Assembly (NCBI RefSeq): GCF_019649055.1
Contig: NW_026570241.1
Span: forward strand, 310,001-374,000
From: Paramacrobiotus metropolitanus
Taxonomy: Eukaryota; Tardigrada; Eutardigrada; Parachela; Macrobiotidae
DNA length: 64,000 nt
Direction of reading: 5' to 3'
In this document: one piece after another, positions 55,580 through 64,000 of the stretch
Numbering within the stretch: position 1 is the stretch's first letter
Layout of the letters: each line of letters starts with the position of its first letter
Translations under genes and position numbers: made by a program
Notes under the pieces: model-generated
The model's database searches: none
What the model was told of the DNA's origin: nothing
The model's input: only the letters and a program-made list of their open reading frames with translations

Positions 55580-56190
55580 TCGGCGCGGACCAACTGATAT
55601 ACTTAAGTGCAGCTTTTTTAACGTATTGATTTTGCTATGGATGTTAAGTATTTCATCCATGCGCATGTAGCGCCATTTTTCTTCGAGGTGTGAATTGCTG
55701 GATACTTCGCATAGCTGCATACAACCAATAGCGTACAACTTTTAAATTTTTTACTTTAATATCACACGGTAACTTTTAAATTTTTGACTCAAGGTACTTA
55801 CAGTATTATCAAACGGTTGTTTTCCGCGTTTTTTTTTGTGGTGATGTCCGTGCACGTATAATGTGTTTATAATATTCTTGCATGTTTGCAAGGCTCCTTC
55901 GATGTTGTTGGTTGCCGCAGTACTGAGTCGATCTTGTGGTACCTTTGTGGTTGCATTTATGTACTACAGAGTACATCGTACGTTAACGTAACCATTTACT
56001 TAAACAAAGCTGGAAGATGGTGACCGCACCCAGGTTCCAGTCATGGAATTTTAGAGTTCACAGATTAAAGATATCATGAAAAGTAATAACTGCAGGTACG
56101 GAAAATAATGAACCGCACCCACCAGACAGTGTTCGACAATGAGGTATCGGTAGATTTTGAAATAGCGTTACTCATGAATAATATGGTTTA
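55580..56190. other. Intergenic stretch, no gene recognised
   Basis: Convergent interval between the acyltransferase and the minus-strand cysteine-rich peptide gene; nothing recognised. No canonical AATAAA seen close to the acyltransferase stop. Confidence 0.4.
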
Positions 56191-56196
56191 TCGCAC

Positions 56197-56427
56197 TCAG
56201 TTGCTATATTTACGGCATACTTTACACAAATGTCCACAGTAATAGTCTGTACTGGGACATCCACATGGGCAGGAAGACCACGGAAAGCAGTTCGGATCTC
56301 CAAACACCCCAATGCTTCGTTTAGTGCGTAGGGCTTCCATCCCCTCCGCGGTCAGAGAAGCCGTCGCTACGATTAATAATATTATAAAAGCAGTCCAATA
56401 CGCATCAGTGAATAAGTTATTTAACAA
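56197..56427 (-). CDS. Cysteine-rich secreted prepropeptide 1 (76 aa)
   Basis: Single exon, 76 residues. A hydrophobic signal/anchor (about residues 10-28, AFIILLIVATASLT), a short propeptide, a dibasic RTKR site (furin-type), then about 40 residues with seven Cys. Spacing C-x5-C-x1-C-x1-C-x6-C-x3-C-x2-C, ending CGHLCKVCRKYSN. The C-x3-C-K-V-C ending and the RxKR processing site are shared with the gene at 60741. Could be an antimicrobial, signalling or venom-like disulfide peptide. I do not recognise the family and assign no function. Confidence 0.6.
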   Translation of the reverse strand: MLNNLFTDAYWTAFIILLIVATASLTAEGMEALRTKRSIGVFGDPNCFPWSSCPCGCPSTDYYCGHLCKVCRKYSN

Positions 56428-57064
56428 AGTATTATGCTGCCGAATCGTACAACTAGGTACCGTTTTCTTCCGTTTTCTTCCACGGTTATTATTAGCATGG
56501 CAAACAGCATAAAAAAAGTAAGGCCAGCGTTTGGCAGCATTGTGGAAGGCTTAAAGTAGGTGTAAAGTAGTGCAAATAATTTAGCAGACTAACTGGTTTT
56601 TTGGCGTCAACGGCGTAGTCGTGGTTTAAACTATATATACTCTTTCTTGCATAAAAATCTTCCCGCATATTTACGCCATTCTTTGTGTTTGTCAGGGTGC
56701 ATGTAATGTTTGACTCAAACGCAAATAAACATATTGCTTAAAAATGGCATTGTCAGCAAGAATGGCGCAAAATATGTTTTGGTTTTTTAAGTGGGATTTT
56801 CTGTGCTATTTTATCCGCTCCGTTGGATCGTTATCCGCTCTGCTGTGCACACTCATTGTGACTCATATAATATTGCTCAAACAGCAGAGTCCACAAAGGT
56901 TTATGAAGGGCTCTACTCAAAGCTCTGCTCTGGTGGGGAAAGCCCAGCCGACAGCTGTGGTTGGGAAAGCCTGGAAAGGAAGGAAATGTGTTTGATTTTT
57001 TATCAGGCAAGAATTAGCCGGGCAGGAATACGTATTGAAGTCCATCACCCTTCGTTCCTTAATA

Positions 57065-57226
57065 GTGAGTCGGCGAAGTCCGCCTGGGCAGGCGACCGGG
57101 CGCCGTAAAACGCATTTAATCAAGGGAGCAGACAGAAATTCGTTAGACACACGCTCTGTCTAACTCTGTACTCTTGATTAAAAGCGGTGCCCGTTTTACG
57201 GTTTACGGCGGACTTCGCCGACTCAC
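57065..57226. mobile_element. 162-bp foldback MITE with TA target duplication
   Basis: Terminal inverted repeats GTGAGTCGGCGAAGTCCGCC / GGCGGACTTCGCCGACTCAC (perfect, 20 bp), flanked by TA at 57063-57064 and 57227-57228. A second partial inverted match lies inside (CCGTAAAACGC / GCCCGTTTTACGG). No coding capacity. Tc1/mariner-like by target site. Confidence 0.85.
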
Positions 57227-57744
57227 TAATATAACGAAAGAGCTGATTGTTGTAGATTTTTCTGTTCTATGTTGGTTCAGTGCTAGCACTGATAAAAGTG
57301 CTTAAAGGTCCACGCGGATTTTTTTTATATTATGTAAACGAGTAACAGCGTTGCGCTGCTATGATTGCACAATAATTTGATGTGATCGAAGATTGGTAAA
57401 GTAAGCATCAAACTAAAATCGGTAATAAAAATCGGCTGCATTAAAACCGGTATTACCGTCTCGTGCAACAATGTAGGCGAGTTACAGCCAACTACCGAAA
57501 ACCGGCCGACCACCGTGCCGTTGCTCACGAACTGATACGGTTTAACGAAGATGACAAATTTAATAACCATTACTTTACATGTGTTAAAACGCATTTAGCA
57601 GAACCAAAGCTCATTAAACATTTCGGATTTCTCCACAGTGCCCATGACAGAAACGGCATTACCACGCTGTATCTCTAAAGACAGTCGCTGTCGTAGAAAT
57701 TCATGTGAGCGGGCTTCTCCAGAATGAGCCCGTAATCTCTTTCC

Positions 57745-58560
57745 TTATTCTTTGATGATAGCAATGGCCGATGGGCCCCACGGGACCATTGTCTCGAAAC
57801 CGATAGGTGCGAAAATATAACGGCCGTCAAAGTAAGAATATAAACTAGACTTTCTATCTTCTGCTTGCACGGCGGCCAATCCTACGTTAACCGATGTGGA
57901 TTTAATGTGGGAAGCGGCGACAGTATCCAAACAGGTGACTTCCCATGCCAGACCCATTCCTCTTTGCCATGCAAAAGTTGTGCATCCATCCGGACGACGT
58001 TTGCTAGTGTGGGAAGTGCCCCGAGGTTCAAGTTTTGCTGGAATTCCGGCCGACACAAGAGCGCGACATATAATGCTGTTAAGGCCACCATGCTGAGGAT
58101 GTCTGCCGGCGGAGAAAGGGCAAGAAAGGCTGTGATGTCCATAAGCGTCGACGGGCTTTAAGCATTTCGTGCAAATGTGCGGTTCACAAACTTGGCGCCG
58201 TGTCTGAGGCCAACTGATATCTTTATTGTGTCATCGTCGAGGAAATTGCCGATGTGAGTGGAGGGTAAAGCGTTGAGCCAAACACCGGCTTCTGGTTTCG
58301 ACTGAGCGAGGAGGCGCGCCTTGTTGACTTCATCGTTTCGGTACTTCCAGCAATGTAGCCAAAGACACATTGCACAAAGGCAGGCCCCAAGCTTTCTGTG
58401 AATTGCGGAAGTCTGGTGCCGGAAGCTCCGTCAAACAAGCATTTGTTTTCCAAGTTTCAAGTGTCGCAGAGACGTCCACAGCGGTTATACCAGGAAGCAG
58501 TTGTGACACTATGCCGCTGACGGAGTGAATCGAAGCCAAAAGAAGAATGTCATAAACTGA
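57745..58560 (-). pseudogene. Decayed retroelement C-terminal region
   Basis: Three minus-strand frames in succession read like the C-terminal part of reverse-transcriptase-linked polyproteins. About 58540-58330: SATLETWK then AWGLPLCN. About 58330-58160: ARLLAQSKPEAGVWLNALPS and IKISVGLRHGA. About 58040-57745: SKRRPDGCTTF, RGMGLAWEVTCLDTVA, AEDRKSSLY, IFAPIGFETMVPWGPSA. The RPD...W-x-VTC-x-DT spacing recalls a PD-(D/E)xK-type nuclease core. Frameshifts separate the parts and no RT domain is seen further right. I infer an old non-LTR-type fragment; exact clade undetermined. Confidence 0.65.
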
Positions 58561-58599
58561 GTGGCATGGAGTGCCTCACTGAAACATTAAGAAACGGGG

Positions 58600-59390
58600 T
58601 TGTGTAGAAAATGTGATCTCGTATTTTCATCATATCCGAGAACGTCGCTGCAGGTTCAGCGATTGCTGTTTCTTTGCGATCTTATGGATGTTTTTCGTAC
58701 AATTCGAACAGATCCTACTACATATAAGCAGTTCGGCGCCACTCCTTAGGGCGATGGATACCGCACCGAATCCGACTTCACCTTTTGTGTGCTGCGGCTT
58801 CGGCCAGATATTGGCATTGCCGAGACTTTTCGATTTCCATTCTGTTAGATTTTGAGTCGGTTGAATTTTTTGGGCTCCACAGTATGGAGACGTCCTGCTG
58901 TGCGAGATGGCCCTTTATGATGGCGCATTATTAGACTGACCCTTCGGGAATTTGTTCGGATATTGTGGGTTCCGTCCCTTTATTAATATCTCCGATATTA
59001 ATAAAGCTATCGGTTTGGGGCGTTGGTGTTTTCCGTTGCATTTCTGTGCAGTGCAGGCATCGCGCTAACATTACTTCAAACGACTTTTACCATGCCGCTT
59101 TTTGCAAACTACTAAGCGTATTATCGGGAACAACAACATCGTTCTATGCTCCACCATTGGATAAAATTCCTTGGTCGACACTTTAGAAAATACAGCAAGA
59201 GCGCGTAAACAAGAAGATAGTCATTGTGCTCGTAACTGTCCATCCTGTTTCGGCTAACTGTTACCATTATGCAGCCATGTAAACATGTTTAAATTTAACT
59301 GTTTACTCTACAACTTCCTGGTTCTGGGGTTATTCAGTAATTCAGTAGTCTGTGGCGGTAACTGTACAGTAGTGACAACAATGTCATAAT
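58600..59390. other. Intergenic stretch, no gene recognised
   Basis: Only short open frames; possibly older, unrecognisable retroelement sequence continuing from 58560. A perfect small inverted repeat TATTAATATCTCCGATATTAATA lies near 58980. Confidence 0.35.
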
Positions 59391-59394
59391 AATA

Positions 59395-59505
59395 ATCAAA
59401 TAATCATAATAATCATAATAATCATAATAATAATCAAATAATCATAGTCATAATAATAATCAAATAATAATAATCAAATATGTCACAATAATAATCAAAT
59501 ATTTA
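59395..59505. repeat. ATAATCAAATAA-type microsatellite
   Basis: Interrupted repeats of ATAATAATCAAATAATCAT units over about 110 bp, directly before the tRNA-like element. Confidence 0.8.
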
Positions 59506-59513
59506 ATGTTAAT

Positions 59514-59582
59514 TGCCTAGCCTGGTGGTAGTACGTCTGGCTTTAAGATTGTATGTCCTGGGTTCGATTCCCAGGTGGGTAA
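59514..59582 (+). ncRNA. tRNA-like pol III element (SINE head or tRNA pseudogene)
   Basis: It contains an exact B-box GGTTCGATTCC (59561-59571) in a perfect T-arm (CTGGG/CCCAG with loop TTCGATT), an A-box-like TAGCCTGGTGG (59518-59528), and 5'/3' ends that can pair at six of seven acceptor positions (TGCCTAG with GTGGGTA). The anticodon arm does not pair well (loop CTTTAAG, nominal anticodon TTA), and the 3' side runs into an A-rich tail. So not a functional tRNA: most likely a tRNA-derived SINE or pseudogene. Confidence 0.55.
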
Positions 59583-59722
59583 CTTTATCTCATAAAATCA
59601 AACCAAAAAAAAGTATAAAATTTTCAAAATTCACAAAAAAATTTTCCAATAGCCTGGTTTGCCCAACGGTTTTCACCTGAGGGTAATAAGTCTCCGTAAT
59701 GGAGTTTGGCTACTGTAGTACG

Positions 59723-59723
<1 letters not shown>

Positions 59724-59763
<40 letters not shown>
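59724..59763. repeat. (AAT)n microsatellite, about 13 units
   Basis: A pure ATA/AAT trinucleotide run of about 40 bp, likely polymorphic, following the A-rich region after the tRNA-like element. Confidence 0.9.
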
Positions 59764-59764
59764 C

Positions 59765-60735
59765 TAGTTTGACGTATAGAGGCGTGCGTGCAGAAGTTCG
59801 ACCTCTGTCATACGCAATTTCAAACTTTCCAGCTATGCAGGATTTCTACAGAGCTATCAGCTTGACCTTTTTACCATATGTACTGGAACTTTCTCGAGAG
59901 ATTTAAAGCACAATTTGACAACGCAATGCTATGATGAGATCTGTACAAAACAACTAATGCTCCCAAATCCTAATGCAAAGGCACTACCTTTGCCACACCA
60001 CTTTTAATTCCGTATACCACCAGTGCTGCATTACCACAATTAATTTTGCAATTTTTTAGTTGACGTAATATGTAGTCTTTATATGCAAAGTGATATCTGG
60101 ATAGGATACTTAAATGGTTCGCCTTCGCAGCCAGCACTAACACCATCGGACTAGGATATCAAATCAAAACTCTGATTCATAATTTACTGCCTATCGTCCG
60201 TTGTGTTTTAGGGAAGTAGGTATGATGTACTTACGTATGTAGCGGTGTATTCTTTATTACGATTAATACGACTGCTCGCTACCGAGCCAACCATACGACC
60301 AAACTCTGAAGTATAAACACAAGTTACACAACAACAACACCGGACATTACAATCCCGTTGCTACGGCACATTATCCGTAGGACAAGATCCAGATTCACGA
60401 TATACTCGTACAACCTTTGTACAAGTACGTAATCAGAAATCCAGAGCATGATAAAAGTTGTTTTGGTGCTCGCGCTCGTAGGTGGTCGATACTAGCGCAC
60501 TAAAATTTAATGCTGACGCAGGAATACGGTATTGTCTGCTTAATGGGGAAACCGCTTCATATCAGGATATTTCATGATATGTAAAAAGCAGTGCTGATAA
60601 ACATACGGCATTGCAAACATCCTGAAAGCATAATTTGTAAACACCGCTATTTAGAGGTATAAAACGTTTATGAAGTCCGAAACATCTTGCTGCACAATTC
60701 ACTCTCTTTCCCTAAAAACTTCTGGTGTTTCCCGC
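59765..60735. other. Intergenic stretch upstream of prepropeptide 2
   Basis: No gene recognised; AT-rich, no supported open frame. The promoter of the gene at 60741 should be at the right end; a TATAAAACG is seen at about 60658. Confidence 0.4.
60658..60664 (+). promoter_or_regulatory. Candidate TATA box of prepropeptide 2
   Basis: TATAAAA about 80 bp before the ATG at 60741, a plausible distance for a short 5' UTR. Not otherwise supported. Confidence 0.4.
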
Positions 60736-60740
60736 TCATC

Positions 60741-61144
60741 ATGGAATTTAGAAACGTCTTAAGCGTTTTGCTGGTCAGTAGCGTCGTCTTCTTATTACTG
60801 GCAGTGGCAGAACGAGGTAAGAAAAGAATCGCAACCGATATCGCTCTACAGAGTACATACTAATCAATCTCATATTTACTATAAATTTAATGTTTTTGTT
60901 AGGAGTCGGCGCAGTGGAAGGCAGTGAAATGACCTTATCCCGCGCCAAGCGTGCCGGTGGATTCGCCTGTCTGCCCAAATCCTGTCAGCAGTATGGATGC
61001 AAATCCGGCAACTGTGGCTACTGGTGTAAAGTGTGCGCCATCGAGTCTATTATTGGAACGGGATGCGTGCCCACGTCCTGTTTGGTCTCTGGATGTAATT
61101 CCGGAGACTGTCGAAAGTGGTGCAACATGTGTGGTTACAGTTAA
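60741..61144 (+). CDS. Cysteine-rich secreted prepropeptide 2 with duplicated motif (two exons)
   Basis: Exons 60741-60816 and 60903-61144 (phase 1, GT-AG); 105 residues. Signal peptide from MEFRNVLSVLLVSSVV; a propeptide ends at RAKR, a furin-type site. The mature part carries two copies of an identical spacing, C-x4-C-x4-C-x4-C-x3-C-x2-C (CLPKSC...WCKVC and CVPTSC...WCNMC), joined by a short linker. It shares the C-x3-C-K-V-C ending and RxKR site with the 56197 gene. Likely secreted, with at least six disulfides. Antimicrobial, signalling or venom-like roles are possible; no family recognised. Confidence 0.75.
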
Positions 61145-61149
61145 AACCC

Positions 61150-61980
61150 AGCTGAAGCTGTCCTCACAACTGTTATGCAGACAGGACTGCACGATGTAAA
61201 AATTGGCTTTGCACATAACTGCTTTTGCTGTGTAACCAAAATTTAATACTAACCATAAGATTATTATGAAAAGCTGTGCTGCTTGATATCAAGCTGCACA
61301 TACTGTACATAATTTAAATGATATTGTATGTGGTTTTATCTAATGTAATTTCATTCTAAATTAGGTATTTTAAATCAATTTTAATAGCTTTTAAAAAGTT
61401 CAGACTCGTTGCTTCCAAGTTTTTTCGGAAAAACCAACAATTTTGCAAACAGCACCATTTTGTTAAAGCACCTATCAATCAATCAATGAATCAATGTGCG
61501 TGCACCTATCAATCTTGCTGTCTTGTGATTAACTTTTTCTTGCAACCACTTCGAAGTTGCCCAACGTTTAGTGAAGTAAATTTGCATCGCTTATTACATT
61601 TGTACATGCAGTATTACCGTGTATCCATCTTGTGTAATATAAAACGCAGTTGTCCCACCGGTGTTTTGTTTGCATTAACTTACAATTACTTACTATCCGA
61701 TTATTTGTCTCTGGGGATACAAAACATACTGAATGAGTGGTAGTTCGTTTCGGTTGAAGCCTGAATAACACGGCACCAATTTCATCCAACAACTCTACAA
61801 CAAATTTTTACATCTAACAGGAATACAGGGAATGACAGTAAAACATACAGACCTAATTAACTTTTATCGTCATTTTCTCACCTTTTTAAAGATTAGCGTA
61901 TCCTCCATCCAATCACCAGTGAGACTTGAAAAATCTGCTATTTGATTCCCTAATTATAATACACTTTTGTGCTTGAAATC
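61150..61980. other. Intergenic stretch, no gene recognised
   Basis: 3' flank of prepropeptide 2 and 5' flank of the gustatory-receptor-like gene. A small CAATCAATCAATGAATCAATG run lies near 61477. No coding sequence supported. Confidence 0.4.
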
Positions 61981-61983
61981 ACG

Positions 61984-63336
61984 ATGACTCAGTTTATTAA
62001 GAAAACCATAATTCCTGTTCTGATGCTCTTGAGCGTTTTTGGAGCATTACCCATTCAATATTCAAAATGTGGCTGGATATCAAAAGTCTTCTCAAAAATT
62101 TTCATATTTCTGCAGATAACGGCTGTTTTGTTTTTCTGTTATGACCACATTACCGACATGGTACCGGTATTCACCCATTTCGCCTCTTACATCGTACTTA
62201 GCGTGCACGTATTGGACGCTGTGACATTACCCATCGGCGTGGTTTTGCTGCGTAAAGCGGGCGCACCAATTCAGTCACTGTTGCAGCGAATCAGCGCAAA
62301 GTTTTCTGAACTATTTACCTTTTCTGACAAAGCTGTGATTGTTTCTCTTTCTCTACTGTGGATCCTCTTCTGTATTCCGCCCTTGTGCTATCTCCTCTAC
62401 AGTGACCTTTTCAAGTTTCTTATCAGTGATTCGGAATATTATCAAGAAAAATATGGCGGTTGTTTATCTAAAGCTGCACTGCATGGTGTGGTGGCCGCTT
62501 ATGATATTATCTTCAGAATATGCACGTTGAGTAAAGAGATCATTCAGCTGCTGATCGTGTCTATTGCGCTAAGCCTGGCTATGATCTTTCGGCGTTTGAC
62601 GAAATGCGCACAAGAAACGTTAAATGAGGAAGAAAAAATCCGCGGCAAACGAATCGCACAGCTACGTGACGATCACCAATACCTACGAGACTGCGTGACG
62701 CAAGTGGACGAATTACTGAAATGGATGAATTTTCTCCGCTGTTTGGAGTTGTGGGGATGGTTATTATCGGCTGGCTATTCCGTTAGCAGCTGTTTTAAAC
62801 CGGGCTTGGATGCCGAGTCAATAAGAATGGCAATTCACTCGGGCATTGAGTTAACGCAGTATTCCGCACTGCTGATTCTGCATATTGGTGTGCTTGTATA
62901 TTTAGCGGAGCAGGTATGTAAATATTAAACGCACGAATGTTGCGATAACTTAATCTTTTTAATTAATTTTTTCCTATTACTGCAGAGCCAATCCATTTTT
63001 TCGGTTTTGTGTGATGGAAGAGAAAACGACAGTAAAATGAAGGAATACCTTCAGATTGTTCTAGACGAACCAGCATCTATTACGTTAGGTGGCGTGATAT
63101 TTAGCCGAGAATCGGCTATGGCGGTACGTAATCAGTTTTTCAATGCTCCAGTTGTCCGTCGTTAAACAAGAACTGATTTATAGACTGCCGGAAGCACCTT
63201 GGGATACATTTTGTTGTTCTCGGAATTAGCGGACACGGCAAAGGATTTTGATAAAAAGGTTTTTGTCGACGAGCTGCAACGTTTGGTTCAGAATAGTTCT
63301 GTTCGAATGCTTCCTGTCAAAAACTTTACCGCTTAG
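61984..63336 (+). CDS. Gustatory-receptor-like 7TM protein (three exons)
   Basis: Exons 61984-62913, 62989-63123, 63184-63336, all phase 0; 405 residues. The frame is open a little upstream, but the first ATG is at 61984. Hydrophobic segments lie at about residues 8-26, 37-55, 70-95, 118-140, 193-215, 250-268 and 292-308, with a last one in exon 3 (GSTLGYILLFSEL). Exon 2 carries the charged loop and VIFSRESAMA. The small C-terminal exons and the terminal helix motif in a TYxxxxxQF-like position fit the invertebrate gustatory receptor family (inverted-topology ligand-gated channels). Exon 2 uses the second of two adjacent AGs (...cagag|CC), which keeps the frame. Ligand unknown. Confidence 0.65.
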
Positions 63337-64000
63337 GTTAGATAGAGATTATTGCGAGCTGTAAGTTTGTAGAACTTATTCAATGTGCTTATTACGTAGT
63401 AAAGTGAAAGAGTGGATATTAATTTTTATACTTTCCAACCTGTAAGCTTTGGCAGTCGACTTGGTTTTTGCTACTCCTGACAGACTGCAACAGTGTACAG
63501 TTTCTTTATACGTACGTACAGACTGTACTCGTATGTATAATGAAAAACGTATGATTGTATAACTATATTATTTGTATGCACTCGCACAATTTAAGGAAGT
63601 TATTATTTGTTTTGATAAGGTATACCAAACTGAAATCCCTTCCTTCTGGAATCCTGCTACAAGGTACACTCAATTTTCCGTGAGTGCCAATTGTCAAGTT
63701 TGCCATAAGTGGCACACGTGATCATCAAGGAATCGGGTCTTAACGGCAGAATTCTTGGTATGAAATACATATCAGATTGAAGGTGTATTATTGAATTACG
63801 AGTACATATTTGACCCAGATCATAATACGGGTGCGTTGAGTGCGTTCGTCTATGTTCGACTTTTTCTGACAACAAAAAAGGTTTCGGAAATTCGAAGCAA
63901 TGCACGGTGTACCCAGGATGACTGCAGTAGTCACCTCCTACCGTAGAGTCTCGTTACAATGCGTGTGTTTACAAGTTTGTTCCATGTGCTTTCTTCGCCT
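63337..64000. other. Right edge of window, no gene recognised
   Basis: 3' flank of the gustatory-receptor-like gene. An 82-codon minus-strand frame at 63657-63905 has no recognisable features. Confidence 0.4.

Noticed and set aside
59514-59582. Functional tRNA gene
   Set aside because: The anticodon stem does not pair and the nominal anticodon would read a stop codon.

Overview
The window is animal nuclear DNA. It holds multi-exon genes with short GT-AG introns (about 50-270 bp), seven-transmembrane (7TM) receptors, an immunoglobulin-domain membrane protein, a DGAT2-type acyltransferase, secreted cysteine-rich peptides and many transposable elements. No bacterial operon, CRISPR array or rRNA is visible. 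Small introns, a gustatory-receptor-like gene and lineage-expanded orphan GPCRs suggest a compact-genome ecdysozoan invertebrate. A tardigrade is my best guess, but that is inference and not proven by the sequence.

Layout. 1-4.2 kb: no recognisable gene. 4.26-6.47 kb (+): six-exon, two-Ig-domain type I membrane protein. 7.5-29 kb: array of five minus-strand intronless class-A-like GPCRs (copies A1-A5; A1 and A2 intact, A3-A5 broken). Copies A1, A3 and A5 each face a plus-strand cysteine-rich secreted gene or its remnant, so the repeat unit is a divergent receptor / secreted-protein pair. Two LTR retrotransposons (15879-19521 and 22357-26351) sit in this array. Each has identical LTRs, 4-bp target duplications and only gag-like coding capacity; the second split GPCR A4. 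A TIR element splits A3.

30.8-42.96 kb (+): two members (B1, B2) of a second GPCR family, each with one intron just before the TM7 NPxxY-like motif. 32.5-52.7 kb (-): a family of secreted two-domain, possibly lipocalin-like proteins. There are two intact seven-exon genes (A, B), one with a 1-nt frame break (C), a truncated pseudogene (D) and relics (E, F). F is split by a hAT-like element with an 8-bp target duplication. 48.0-49.1 kb (+): a sixth A-family GPCR.

54.4-55.6 kb (+): DGAT2/MOGAT-type acyltransferase in three exons. 56.2 kb (-) and 60.7 kb (+): two furin-site cysteine-rich prepropeptides with a related C-terminal cysteine signature. 57.7-58.6 kb (-): decayed non-LTR-type retroelement C-terminus. 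59.5 kb: tRNA-like pol III element and microsatellites. 61.98-63.34 kb (+): three-exon gustatory-receptor-like gene.

Taken together, the region looks like an environment-facing gene neighbourhood (orphan receptors, a gustatory-like receptor, secreted binding proteins and peptides) shaped by tandem duplication, pseudogenisation and recent transposition. Exon boundaries were read by eye from splice consensus, reading frame and comparison among paralogues in the window; none is confirmed by transcripts.
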